DNA of 64,000 nucleotides from Limobrevibacterium gyesilva (lineage in GTDB: Bacteria; Pseudomonadota; Alphaproteobacteria; Acetobacterales; Acetobacteraceae), in NCBI RefSeq assembly GCF_025989185.1, contig NZ_JAPDNT010000003.1:248001-312000 (forward strand), given 5' to 3'. Made by a program: the position numbers and the translations under genes. The notes beneath the pieces are model-generated. The model was not told the DNA's origin, did not search any database, and saw only the letters and a program-made list of their open reading frames with translations. Each line of letters opens with the position of its first letter. The stretch's first letter is position 1. Below are positions 8,378 to 16,692 of the stretch, piece after piece.

Positions 8378-9691
8378 ATGCCGGGGTACAACGGCAACCT
8401 CGACGCGGTGCGCGCCCTGGTCCGCGAGACCGAGGTGCATCGCGACGTCTACACCGACCCCGAGGTGTTCGCGCTGGAGATGGAGCACGTCTTCGCCAAC
8501 ACCTGGGTCTATGTCGGCCATGCCAGCCAGATCCCGAATGTCGGTGATTTCTTCACCACCACGATCGGCATCAAGCCAGTGGTGATGGTGCGCCATTCCG
8601 ACGGCAGCGTGCGCGTGCTGCACAACCGCTGCCCGCACAAGGGCACGCGCGTCGCCAACGAGATATGCGGCAATACCGGGCGGTTCTTCCGCTGCCCCTA
8701 TCACGCCTGGAGCTTCCGTACCGACGGGAGCATCGCGGCCATTCCGCTGCCGAACGGCTACGAGAACACCGACTTCAAGGACAGCGCGGCAGCCCAGGGC
8801 ATGGCGCCGGTCCGCAACACGCAGGTCTATCGCGACTTCGTGTTCTCCCGGCTCGCCGAGACCGGAATCTCGTTCGAGGATTATTTCGGCGAAAGCCTGT
8901 CCAGCCTCGACAACATGATCGACCGCTCGCCCGTGGGGGAGCTGGAAGTCGCCGGCGGCGTGCTGCGCTACTTCCATCGCTGCAACTGGAAGATGCTGGT
9001 CGAGAACCTGACCGACACCTGCCACCCGATGGTGGCACACGAGAGCTCGGCCGGCACGGCGGTGGCGGTGTGGAAGCAGCAGCCGGAGGGCACGCCGAAG
9101 CATCCGGCGGTGGAGATCTATGCGCCTTTCGTCTCGCCCTATCAGTTCTACGAGGGCATGGGCATCCGCATCTGGCCGAACGGGCATGGCCATACCGGCG
9201 TGTCGCATTCCATCCATTCCGACTACTCCGCGATCCCCGGCTATTTCGAGCAGATGGAAGCGGCCTATGGCGCGGCGCGGGCGAAGGCGATCCTGGACAC
9301 GAACCGCCACAACACCGTGTATTTCCCGAACATGACGATGAAGGGCCCGATCCAGGCGCTGCGCATCTTCAAGCCCGTGGCCGTGGACAAGACCATGGTG
9401 GAATCCTGGACCTTCCGCCTGGTGGGCGCCCCGGACAAGCTGCTGGAGCGCACGCTGATGTACAGCCGCCTGATCAATGCGCCGACATCGCCGGTGGGCC
9501 ACGACGACCTGGAGATGTACGAGCGCGCGCAGGACAGCCTGCACAGCGACGCCAATCCGTGGGTGAACATGCAGCGGCTCTACGATCCGGCCGAGCTGGA
9601 CCAGCCGACGGCGGTGGCAAACGGCACGACGGAGTGGCAGATGCGCAACCAGTTCCGCGCCTGGCGGCATTTCATGAGCGCCACCCCGTGA
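8378..9691 (+). CDS. Rieske non-heme iron aromatic-ring dioxygenase, large (alpha) subunit
   Basis: Catalytic subunit of a two-subunit ring-hydroxylating oxygenase, 437 residues. The start MPGYNGNLDAV at 8378 follows GGGAGG by a good spacing; longer upstream readings lie inside iorB. The Rieske cluster ligands are C85, H87, C106 and H109 (CPHKGT and CPYHAW). The mononuclear iron site is in ENLTDTCHPMVAHES (Asp-x2-His-x4-His). The context of isatin and aminobenzoyl-CoA genes suggests oxygenation of the indole ring of indole-3-acetate to dioxindole-3-acetate, as reported for auxin-degrading Variovorax and Bradyrhizobium. No ferredoxin or reductase for electron supply is encoded nearby. Function as a dioxygenase is secure; the substrate is inferred. 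Confidence 0.92.
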   Translation: MPGYNGNLDAVRALVRETEVHRDVYTDPEVFALEMEHVFANTWVYVGHASQIPNVGDFFTTTIGIKPVVMVRHSDGSVRVLHNRCPHKGTRVANEICGNTGRFFRCPYHAWSFRTDGSIAAIPLPNGYENTDFKDSAAAQGMAPVRNTQVYRDFVFSRLAETGISFEDYFGESLSSLDNMIDRSPVGELEVAGGVLRYFHRCNWKMLVENLTDTCHPMVAHESSAGTAVAVWKQQPEGTPKHPAVEIYAPFVSPYQFYEGMGIRIWPNGHGHTGVSHSIHSDYSAIPGYFEQMEAAYGAARAKAILDTNRHNTVYFPNMTMKGPIQALRIFKPVAVDKTMVESWTFRLVGAPDKLLERTLMYSRLINAPTSPVGHDDLEMYERAQDSLHSDANPWVNMQRLYDPAELDQPTAVANGTTEWQMRNQFRAWRHFMSATP

Positions 9692-10170
9692 ACGCACCGA
9701 GCGAACAGGACCTGATCGGCTTCGTCCTCCACGAGGCCCGGCTGATCGACGAGCAGCGCTTCGACGAATGGCTCGATCTGTTCACCGACGACGGCCGCTA
9801 CTGGATGCCGCTGGAATACGGCCAGACCGACCCGGTGCTGCACAACTCGCTGTTCTACGACGACAAGCTGCTGCTGCGCATTCGCGTGGAACGGCTGAAG
9901 GGGGCGAAGACCTACAGCCAGAAGCCGAAAAGCCGCTGCCATCACGTGCTGCAGACGCCGGTGGTCGATGCGATGGACCCCGACGGCAACCGCTATCTGA
10001 CCTGGACGCCGTTCCATTACCTCGAGACGCGGCAGGACGAGCAGACACTGTTCGCGGGCTGGAGCCGCCATCACCTGCTGCAGGTTGACGGCACGCTGAA
10101 GATGAAGCTGAAGCGCGTGGATCTCGTGAACTGCGACAGCGCTTTCGGCAATATCCAGCTGTTCATGTAG
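9688..10170 (+). CDS. Aromatic-ring dioxygenase small (beta) subunit
   Basis: Structural beta subunit of the Rieske oxygenase, 160 residues, the usual size. It starts at GTG 9688, whose last bases form the stop of the alpha gene (GTGA overlap), giving coupled and roughly equimolar synthesis. The SnoaL/NTF2-like fold is recognisable from EARLIDEQRFDEWLDLFTDDG near the N-terminus, YWMPLEY, and the ending RVDLVNCDSAFGNIQLFM. It stabilises the alpha hexamer and has no catalytic residues of its own. The start is not an ATG, so it is easily missed. Confidence 0.88.
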   Translation: MNAPSEQDLIGFVLHEARLIDEQRFDEWLDLFTDDGRYWMPLEYGQTDPVLHNSLFYDDKLLLRIRVERLKGAKTYSQKPKSRCHHVLQTPVVDAMDPDGNRYLTWTPFHYLETRQDEQTLFAGWSRHHLLQVDGTLKMKLKRVDLVNCDSAFGNIQLFM

Positions 10171-10177
10171 GCGCCGC

Positions 10178-11794
10178 GTGTCCGAACCCGTCACTGTCCA
10201 TGCCGCCTTCCTGGCTGCCGCCGCGCGCTGGGCCGATCGGCCGTTCCTCGACATCCTGCCGGAAACCGCCGCCGCCTACGGGATCGAGGCCGGCGAAATC
10301 ACCTATGCCCGGGCGGCGGCGCGCGTTGCCGCGCTGGCGGGCGCATATCGTGAAGCGGGCTATGGCAGCGGGCACCGCGTCGGCCTGCTGCTGGAGAATC
10401 GGCCGGCCTTCTTCCTCCACTGGTTCGCGCTGAACGGGCTGGGCGTCCCCGTGGTGCCGATCAATCCCGATCTGCGCGCGGCCGAGCTGGAATATCTCGT
10501 GGGCCATTCGGACATGGTGCTGGCCATCGCCATTGCGTCGCGCCAGGCCGATCTGCGCCGTGCCGCTGCGGCGATCGGGCGCGACATTCCCGTGATCGGG
10601 CCCGACGATGCGCCCGCCGCTGCCCCCTTCCCTGGCGCGGCGCCGCCCACCGATCCCGCGGCCGAGGCGGCACTGCTCTACACTTCCGGCACCACCGGCC
10701 TGCCCAAAGGCTGCGTGGTGTCGCAGACCTGGTTCCTGGAATGCGGGCGCTGGTATGGCCGCCTGGGCGGGTTGTGCACGCTGCAGCCGGGCAGCGACCG
10801 GATGCTGACGCCGCTGCCGTTCTTCCACATGAACGCCATGGCCTGCTCGACCATGGCGATGGTGATGTCCGGCGGCTGCCTGATCCCGCTGGACCGGTTC
10901 CATCCCACCACATGGTGGGACAGCGTGGCCCGCGCGCGCGCCACCATCGTGCACTGCCTGGGCGTGATGCCGGCCATGCTGATGTCCCTGCCGCCGTCGC
11001 CGCAGGAACGCGCGCATGGCGTGCGCTTCGCTTTCTGTCCGGGCCCCGATCGCCGCCTGCACGCCGCCGCCGAGGCGCGCTTCGGCATCCCGCTGATCGA
11101 CGCCTGGGCCATGACCGAAACCGGCGCCGGCGCCGTCGTCACCGCGAACCACGAACCGCGCCGCATCGGCGAAAGCTGCTTCGGCCGGACGGAAGACTTC
11201 ATGGAAGCCCGCATCCTGCGCGACGACGGCAGCGATGCTGCCAGCGACGAACCGGGCGAGCTGCTGGTGCGCCATGCCGGGCCGGACAAGCGGTTCGGTT
11301 TCTTCACGGAATACCTGAAGGACCCGGAAGCGACCGCCGCCGCATGGGCCGATGGCTGGTTCCACACCGGCGACATCGTGCGCCGCGACGCCGGCGGCGA
11401 CATGTATTTCATCGACCGCAAGAAGAACGTCATCCGCCGCAGCGGCGAGAACATCTCAGCCATCGAGGTGGAAGGCGTGCTGCAGCAGCACGCTCTGGTG
11501 CGCGCCGCCGCCGTGGCCGCGGTGCCCGACCCGGTGCGGGGCGACGAAGTGCTGGCCTGCATCGTGGCGCACGCGAAGCCCGCGGACAGCGACCACGCGG
11601 CGCGGGAGATCGTGTCGTGGTGCCTCTCCCGCCTCGCCTACTACAAGGCGCCCGGCTACGTCGCCTTCGTCGACGCGCTACCGCTGACCTCCACCAACAA
11701 GGTGCAGCGCGGCAACCTGAAGGAGCTGGCGCAGCGCCTCGTCGCCGATCCCGCCAGCGTGGACACGCGCGCAATGAAGAAGCGCACGGCGTGA
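10178..11794 (+). CDS. AMP-forming acyl-CoA ligase (ANL family)
   Basis: Activates a carboxylic acid to its CoA thioester using ATP. It has 538 residues from a GTG start 7 bases after the beta subunit stop. The ATP-binding motif LLYTSGTTGLPKG lies near residues 165-177. Further family motifs are AWAMTETGAG (A5), GWFHTGDIVRRD (A7) and DRKKNVIRRSGENIS (A8). The C-terminal lysine region reads LTSTNKVQRGNL. It resembles crotonobetaine/carnitine- and fatty-acid-type ligases more than benzoate-CoA ligases. In the proposed pathway it would make dioxindole-3-acetyl-CoA for the aldolase encoded next. Its stop overlaps the next GTG start. Confidence 0.88.
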   Translation: MSEPVTVHAAFLAAAARWADRPFLDILPETAAAYGIEAGEITYARAAARVAALAGAYREAGYGSGHRVGLLLENRPAFFLHWFALNGLGVPVVPINPDLRAAELEYLVGHSDMVLAIAIASRQADLRRAAAAIGRDIPVIGPDDAPAAAPFPGAAPPTDPAAEAALLYTSGTTGLPKGCVVSQTWFLECGRWYGRLGGLCTLQPGSDRMLTPLPFFHMNAMACSTMAMVMSGGCLIPLDRFHPTTWWDSVARARATIVHCLGVMPAMLMSLPPSPQERAHGVRFAFCPGPDRRLHAAAEARFGIPLIDAWAMTETGAGAVVTANHEPRRIGESCFGRTEDFMEARILRDDGSDAASDEPGELLVRHAGPDKRFGFFTEYLKDPEATAAAWADGWFHTGDIVRRDAGGDMYFIDRKKNVIRRSGENISAIEVEGVLQQHALVRAAAVAAVPDPVRGDEVLACIVAHAKPADSDHAAREIVSWCLSRLAYYKAPGYVAFVDALPLTSTNKVQRGNLKELAQRLVADPASVDTRAMKKRTA

Positions 11795-12957
11795 GCCTCC
11801 GCGCCGCCTATGACGGCGTGGTGGCGGCGGTGCCGGTCACCGTGCCGTATGAACGCTATTCCATCCATGGCGCGCATTGGTGGATCGGCCGGGCGCTGCA
11901 CGAGGCCGTCCGCGTGGCGGGCCTGCGCCCGCGCGACATCGACGGGCTCTGCGTTTCCAGCTTTTCGCTGGGCAACGACACGGCGGTGGGGCTGACCCAG
12001 CATTTCGGCCTGTCGCCGCGCTGGCTCGATCACATCCCCATGGGCGGCGCGGCCGGCGTGGTCGGGCTGCGGCGGGCGGCGCGGGCGGTGCAGATGGGTG
12101 ACGCGGACATCGTCGCCTGCGTGGCCGGCGACACCAATGCGCCGGACTCGTTCCGCCGCATGCTCGCGGGCTTCAGCCGCTTCGCCGCGGACGCCAGCTA
12201 CCCCTACGGCGCCGGTGGCCCGAATGCGAGCTTCGCTTTGCTGACAGACGCCTATATGCGCCGCTACGGCGCCACGCGGGAGGATTTCGGCCGCATCTGC
12301 GTGGCACAGCGGCAGAACGCGCTGTCGTTCCCGCATGCGCTGATGAAGCGGCCGCTGACCATGGAGCAATATTTGGCCGCGCGCCCGATCGCCGACCCGG
12401 TGGCGCTGTTCGATTGCGTCATGCCGTGCGCCGGGGCCGAGGCATTCCTGGTGATGCGCGAGGACACCGCCCGCGCCATGGGCCTTCCCGGCGTGCGCGT
12501 GCTCGCGACCATCGAGCGGCACAACGCCTTCCCCGAAGACCCCATCCAGTTGCGCGGCGGCTGGGCGATGGATTGCGGCGAGCTTTACGCCATGGCCGGC
12601 CTCACGCCCGACGGCATCGACGTGGTGCAGACCTATGACGACTATCCCGTGATCATCATGCTGCAGTTCGAGGATCTCGGCTTCTGCGCCAAGGGCGAGG
12701 CGCCCGCGTTCGTGCGCCATCACGACCTGACCTGCGGCGGCACGTTCCCGCACAACACCTCCGGCGGGCAGCTCTCGGTGGGCCAGGCGGGTGCGGCTGG
12801 CGGCTATCTCGGCCTGGTGGAGGCGATGCGGCAGATCACCGGGCAGGCGCTCGGCGCGCAGGTGGCGGGCGCGAAAACGGCCTTGGCGGCGGGGTTCGGC
12901 ATGATCAACTACGATCGCGGCCTGTGCTCGGGCGCCGCGATCCTGGCGGCCGCATGA
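11791..12957 (+). CDS. Thiolase-fold protein lacking catalytic residues, probable acyl-CoA retro-aldolase
   Basis: 388 residues from GTG 11791 (GTGA overlap with the ligase stop). The fold is that of SCP2-type thiolases, with YGAGGPNASFALLTDAYM, FDCVMPCAGAEAFLV and NTSGGQLSVGQAG. The nucleophilic cysteine position near residue 85 is PMGGAAG, so no Cys. The GHPxG histidine is replaced by glutamine (VGQAGA). A late cysteine (LCSGAA) remains. YDDYP near residue 280 is a candidate catalytic segment. Loss of the nucleophile plus a downstream DUF35 partner is the hallmark of steroid side-chain aldolases of the Ltp2/ChsH2 type, which cleave beta-hydroxyacyl-CoA esters. Here it would split dioxindole-3-acetyl-CoA into isatin and acetyl-CoA. 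The chemistry is inferred. Confidence 0.8.
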   Translation: MSLRAAYDGVVAAVPVTVPYERYSIHGAHWWIGRALHEAVRVAGLRPRDIDGLCVSSFSLGNDTAVGLTQHFGLSPRWLDHIPMGGAAGVVGLRRAARAVQMGDADIVACVAGDTNAPDSFRRMLAGFSRFAADASYPYGAGGPNASFALLTDAYMRRYGATREDFGRICVAQRQNALSFPHALMKRPLTMEQYLAARPIADPVALFDCVMPCAGAEAFLVMREDTARAMGLPGVRVLATIERHNAFPEDPIQLRGGWAMDCGELYAMAGLTPDGIDVVQTYDDYPVIIMLQFEDLGFCAKGEAPAFVRHHDLTCGGTFPHNTSGGQLSVGQAGAAGGYLGLVEAMRQITGQALGAQVAGAKTALAAGFGMINYDRGLCSGAAILAAA

Positions 12958-14180
12958 CCGCGAAGCTGCCGCCGCCGCAGCGCAAGAACCCGCTGCTGCC
13001 GACAAGGCAGCCGTTGCTGCCGCCATCCTCCCGCAGCCGCACCGCGCTCGGGCTGACCGCCGCGGCCGCGGAGGGCCGGTTCGCGCTGCAGGTCTGCGCC
13101 GATTGCGGCGCGGTGCAGTATCCGCCGCGCGAAGCCTGCCATGCCTGCCTGGGTGCGAACCTGCCCTGGCGGGAGGTGCCCGCCGGCGGCGCACTGATCG
13201 CCGAAACCACAGTGCGGATCACCGCCGATCCGTATTTCCGCCAGCGCACGCCCTGGCGCACCGGCATCGTGGCGCTGGATTGCGGCCCCAGCGTCGTCGC
13301 CCATCTGCACGGCGATGTCGTGCCGGACGGGCGGGTGCGGATGACGTTGCGGCTCGACAAGTCCGGCCAGGGCGTCATGCTGGCGCTGCCCGGCCAGGAC
13401 ACGCCGGACATGCAGGACGACAGGCAGATGCGGGAAATGACCTGCGACCCCAAGGGCCGCCGCGTGCTGGTCACCGACGGGCGCAATGCCTTCGGCCAAG
13501 CCATGGCGCGCGCCTTCATCGATGTGGGCGCGGCAGGCGTGTTCGTGGGCGTTGCCGACGCCTGGAAGCCGTTTCCCGGCCAGGATAAGCTGGCCGGCGA
13601 GGTGGTGCCGCTCGACATCACCGACACCGACAGCGTGCACCGGCTGGCGGCATCGCTCGGCGGGCGGGTGGAGATCCTGGTGAACACTGCCTTGCATGTC
13701 CGGCCGGGCGGCATCCTCGACCGGCGCGACACGGTGACGGCGCGCGAGGAGATGGAAGCCACGTATTTCGGCCCGATGCGGCTGGCGCAGGCGTTCGGCC
13801 CGGTGCTGCGCTCACGCGGCGCGGATGGCACCCATCCCGCCTGCGCCTGGGTGAACATCCTGTCCGCCTACGCGCTGGCGCCGACGCCCACCTTCGGCGC
13901 CTTCGCGGCAACGCAGGCGGCGGCGCTGTCGCTGGCGCACAGCCTGCGCGCCGAGCTGCGGCCGTTGCGGGTCGTCAACGCGCTGGTCGGGCCGCTGGAC
14001 GACGAATGGCACCAGGCCGTGCCGCCGCCGAAAGTGGCGCCGGCGGCACTGGCCGCTTCGGTGCTGCGCGCGCTGCGCGACGGCATCGAGGATCTGGCGG
14101 TGGGCGACATCGCCCAGGACCTGCTGGCCCGCTGGAAGGACAACCCCACCACGCTGGCGCGCGAGCTCGCGGCCGGCTGA
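12954..14180 (+). CDS. DUF35 zinc-ribbon/OB-fold protein fused to a degenerate SDR domain
   Basis: 408 residues, ATGA overlap with the thiolase-fold gene. An N-terminal proline-rich tail is followed by a rubredoxin-like zinc ribbon, C48xxC51 and C62xxC65 (CADCG, CHACLG), and an OB-fold to about residue 155 ending DTPDMQDDRQM. Residues about 165-408 have a short-chain dehydrogenase fold, but the nucleotide motif reads VTDGRNAFGQAMA and the YxxxK catalytic pair is FAATQ (Tyr to Phe, Lys to Gln). The reductase half is therefore probably inactive and structural. DUF35 proteins are obligate partners of thiolase-fold aldolases, so this is read as the second subunit of the proposed retro-aldolase. 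The fusion is unusual. Confidence 0.8.
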   Translation: MTAKLPPPQRKNPLLPTRQPLLPPSSRSRTALGLTAAAAEGRFALQVCADCGAVQYPPREACHACLGANLPWREVPAGGALIAETTVRITADPYFRQRTPWRTGIVALDCGPSVVAHLHGDVVPDGRVRMTLRLDKSGQGVMLALPGQDTPDMQDDRQMREMTCDPKGRRVLVTDGRNAFGQAMARAFIDVGAAGVFVGVADAWKPFPGQDKLAGEVVPLDITDTDSVHRLAASLGGRVEILVNTALHVRPGGILDRRDTVTAREEMEATYFGPMRLAQAFGPVLRSRGADGTHPACAWVNILSAYALAPTPTFGAFAATQAAALSLAHSLRAELRPLRVVNALVGPLDDEWHQAVPPPKVAPAALAASVLRALRDGIEDLAVGDIAQDLLARWKDNPTTLARELAAG

Positions 14181-14201
14181 ACGAACAGGGAGAACGACCC
14201 G

Positions 14202-14975
14202 ATGACCCAACTCGCCGCCTTTGCCGCCGAGCTGCTGGCCGGCCGGATCAAGGTGATCGACCTGACGCAGACGCTGTCGCCGGAGTTCCCGACGATCGCC
14301 CTGCCGCCCGAGTTCGGCCAGTGCGCGCCGTTCCGGCTGGAAGAGATCTCCCGCTACGACAGCCGCGGCCCGGCCTGGTACTGGAACAACTTCTCCTGCG
14401 GCGAGCACACCGGCACGCATTTCGACGCGCCGATCCATTGGGTGTCCGGCAAGGACCTGGCGAACAACACCACCGACACCATTCCCGCGCAGAACTTCAT
14501 CGCCCCGGCCTGCGTGATCGACTGCGCGCGCGAGGCGGCGGCGAACGCGGATTTCGTGCTGACCGTGGCGGTGATCGAGGCATGGGAGGCGAAGCACGGC
14601 CGCATTCCCGCGGGCAACTGGGTGTTCCTGCGCACCGACTGGTCGAAGAAATCCGGCGCTGCCTATGCCAACCTGCAGGCGGACGGCGCGCATACGCCCG
14701 GCCCGGACCCCGAAGCGGTGCGCTTCCTGGTCGAGCAGCGCGACGTGCTGGGCTTCGGCGTGGAGACCATCGGCACCGATGCCGGCCAGGCGCATCATTT
14801 CACGCCGCCCTATCCCGCGCATTTCTACATGCACGGTAAGGGCCGCTACGGGCTGCAATGCCTCGCCAACCTGGACCGGCTGCCGCCCACCGGCGCGCTG
14901 ATCGTGAGCCCGCCGCTGAAGATCAAGGGTGGCTCGGGCAGTCCGCTGCGGGTGCTGGCGCTCGTGGCCAGCTGA
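14202..14975 (+). CDS. Cyclase-family metal-dependent hydrolase, probable isatin hydrolase
   Basis: Predicted to open the isatin lactam to isatinate. It has 257 residues, and AGGGAGAA precedes ATG 14202. The cyclase/kynurenine formamidase metal motif is complete: HTGTHFDAPIHW (HxGTHxDxPxH) near residues 69-80. Upstream PAWYWNNFSCGE and downstream ETIGTDAGQAHH carry further expected active-site residues. The protein family also includes arylformamidase and other hydrolases, so substrate rests on context: a Rieske oxygenase, an aldolase pair and 2-aminobenzoyl-CoA genes around it. It is 21 bases after the DUF35-SDR gene and shares TGATG with the next gene. Confidence 0.8.
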   Translation: MTQLAAFAAELLAGRIKVIDLTQTLSPEFPTIALPPEFGQCAPFRLEEISRYDSRGPAWYWNNFSCGEHTGTHFDAPIHWVSGKDLANNTTDTIPAQNFIAPACVIDCAREAAANADFVLTVAVIEAWEAKHGRIPAGNWVFLRTDWSKKSGAAYANLQADGAHTPGPDPEAVRFLVEQRDVLGFGVETIGTDAGQAHHFTPPYPAHFYMHGKGRYGLQCLANLDRLPPTGALIVSPPLKIKGGSGSPLRVLALVAS

Positions 14976-15697
14976 TGCACACCGCACTGGTCACCGGCGG
15001 ATCCTCGGGCATCGGTGCGGAGATCTGCCGGCAGCTGATCGACAGCGGCTATCAGGTGGTGTCGCTCGCGCGCAACGCGCCGGACTTCACCCATGAGCGT
15101 CTGCACGCGGTGCGCGTGGACCTGATGGATGCGGAAGCGACGCGCGAGGTGGCCGAGGAGCTGGCCGGCCGCTTCGAGATCAGCCACATGATCCACAATG
15201 CCGGCGTGATCCGCCCCGCTTTGCTTCCGGCAGTGCAGCAGAAGGATCTGCACGACCTCGTGCAGTTGCATCTGGCGGCGCCGCTGCTGCTGGTGCAGGC
15301 GGCATTGCCGTCGATGCAGGAGGCCGGGTTCGGCCGCATCGTGCTGCTGTCGTCGCGCGCCGCGCTGGGGCTGGAGACGCGGACCGCCTATTCCGCCACC
15401 AAGGCCGGCATGATCGGGCTGGCGCGCACCTGGGCGCTGGAGCTGGCGCCGTCGGGCATCACCGTCAACGTGGTCGCACCCGGCCCGATCGCACAGACGC
15501 AGATGTTCCACGACGTGATCCCCGCCGGCAGCGAGCGCGAGGCGAAACTGGCGGCGAGCATCCCGGTGCGGCGCCTCGGCCGCCCGGCCGACGTGGCCCG
15601 TGCGGTTCTGTTCTTCGCCGCACCGGAAAGCGGCTTCATCACCGGCCAAACGCTGTTCGTCTGCGGCGGCGCCAGCGTGGGCAGCATAACGATCTAG
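14975..15697 (+). CDS. SDR family oxidoreductase, last gene of the auxin-type operon
   Basis: NAD(P)-dependent short-chain dehydrogenase, 240 residues, translationally coupled to the isatin hydrolase (TGATG). The cofactor motif TGGSSGIG is at residues 7-14, NAG at about 75-77, and the catalytic triad has Ser in LLSSRAAL and YSATK. It ends with the usual GQTLFVCGGAS. Unlike the SDR domain fused to DUF35, all catalytic residues are intact. Its step is not obvious: it may interconvert isatin and dioxindole or handle a hydroxyacyl-CoA intermediate. It is the final gene before a convergent intergenic hairpin. Confidence 0.85.
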   Translation: MHTALVTGGSSGIGAEICRQLIDSGYQVVSLARNAPDFTHERLHAVRVDLMDAEATREVAEELAGRFEISHMIHNAGVIRPALLPAVQQKDLHDLVQLHLAAPLLLVQAALPSMQEAGFGRIVLLSSRAALGLETRTAYSATKAGMIGLARTWALELAPSGITVNVVAPGPIAQTQMFHDVIPAGSEREAKLAASIPVRRLGRPADVARAVLFFAAPESGFITGQTLFVCGGASVGSITI

Positions 15698-15731
15698 TCG
15701 ATAGGCGCCCAAGTCACGGGCCGGATCAGGC

Positions 15732-15747
15732 CGGGCTTTGAAGCCCG
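15732..15747. terminator. Hairpin between convergent operons
   Basis: CGGGCT and AGCCCG form a perfect 6-bp GC-rich stem around the loop TTGA. It lies in the 56-bp gap between the stop of the auxin-type operon (15697) and the stop of the convergent dapA-like gene (15754), so it could end transcription from both sides. Neither side has a clear T-tract, hence the modest confidence. Confidence 0.4.
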
Positions 15748-15753
15748 CTGCCA

Positions 15754-16647
15754 TCAACTCAGGCCCAGGTTTCTGATCGTGGTGGCGACCTTCTTTCGAG
15801 CCGGTTCTGCCAGGGGCAGAATGGGCCTGGGCGGCACAGCGCGGCAGATGTCGAGCAGGTCAGCCGCTGCATAGACGACGCGCAAGCTGGAAAACTCCCT
15901 GAAAAGTTCCCACAGCGGCTGAAGCCGCGCGTTCAGCCGCCTGGCCTCCGTGGCATCCTTGTCGCGGACGGCTTGAACAATCTGCATGCAGATTTGCGGA
16001 AAGAGCCCGGCTGCAACGCTGTACCAGGCGTCGCCCCCAGCCAGCAGCGCCTCGACGGCGTTCAGGTCCACGCTGAAGCCAACGGAGAAGCCGGCCGGGA
16101 CGGCGCAGCGCAGCTCGGCAAGATGAGTGGCCACAGCGCCCGCATCCGGGGCCGGGCTTTTCACGGCCACGACGCCGGCAAGATGACTGATGCGACCCAC
16201 GAGTGCCGGGCCGAATGTAAAGTGGGTCGTGCCCGGATTGTCGTAGATGCACAGGGGCAGCTGGCTCGCGCGCGCCACGGCGGCGAAGTGCTCAAACACC
16301 TCGTCATCGTTCAGTGGCGTGTAGGATACGGGGGCCAGCAATCCGGCCGTCGCGCCAGCGGCTTTCGCATCCTGGGCGAGCCGCACGGCATCGTCCGTTC
16401 GAAGGGCGCCGACACCTACCAGGAGCGGTGTTGTTCCCCCCGTCGCATCAACGGCGACCTCGATCGCGCGACGACGCTCTTCCCGCGTGAGATAAGGGTA
16501 AGAGCCAGTGCTGCCGAGCAGACCGATGGAATCCACCTTCGCTGCGAGCAGACGCCCCAGGAGAGTACGCAGGGCAGCAGTATCGACCTTTCCGTCCGCA
16601 CTGGCTGGCGTGATGGGAAAGGCGGAAACACCTGTCATGAACGTCAT
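15754..16647 (-). CDS. Dihydrodipicolinate synthase/N-acetylneuraminate lyase family aldolase
   Basis: Class I (Schiff-base) pyruvate-type aldolase, 297 residues, the family norm. The phosphate/carboxylate loop reads GSTGS at about residues 45-49 (GTTGE in DapA). The catalytic tyrosine is in IYDNPGTT and the Schiff-base lysine in GVVAVKSP. Deviation from GTTGE suggests it is not the lysine-biosynthetic DapA but a catabolic relative such as a hydroxyproline, sugar-acid or hydratase-aldolase enzyme. It follows the LysE gene by 45 bases in the same direction. Base composition of this pair appears lower in GC than the flanking genes, hinting at later insertion between the two halves of the aromatic locus. 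Substrate unknown. Confidence 0.85.
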   Translation of the reverse strand: MTFMTGVSAFPITPASADGKVDTAALRTLLGRLLAAKVDSIGLLGSTGSYPYLTREERRRAIEVAVDATGGTTPLLVGVGALRTDDAVRLAQDAKAAGATAGLLAPVSYTPLNDDEVFEHFAAVARASQLPLCIYDNPGTTHFTFGPALVGRISHLAGVVAVKSPAPDAGAVATHLAELRCAVPAGFSVGFSVDLNAVEALLAGGDAWYSVAAGLFPQICMQIVQAVRDKDATEARRLNARLQPLWELFREFSSLRVVYAAADLLDICRAVPPRPILPLAEPARKKVATTIRNLGLS

Positions 16648-16692
16648 GGTCGTACTTCTCGTGGGGGAATGGAAACCACCGGCTTTGCCCGA

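Noticed and set aside
15754-16647. Lysine-biosynthetic dapA
   Set aside because: The GTTGE motif is GSTGS and no lysine or diaminopimelate genes are nearby; a catabolic family member is more likely.
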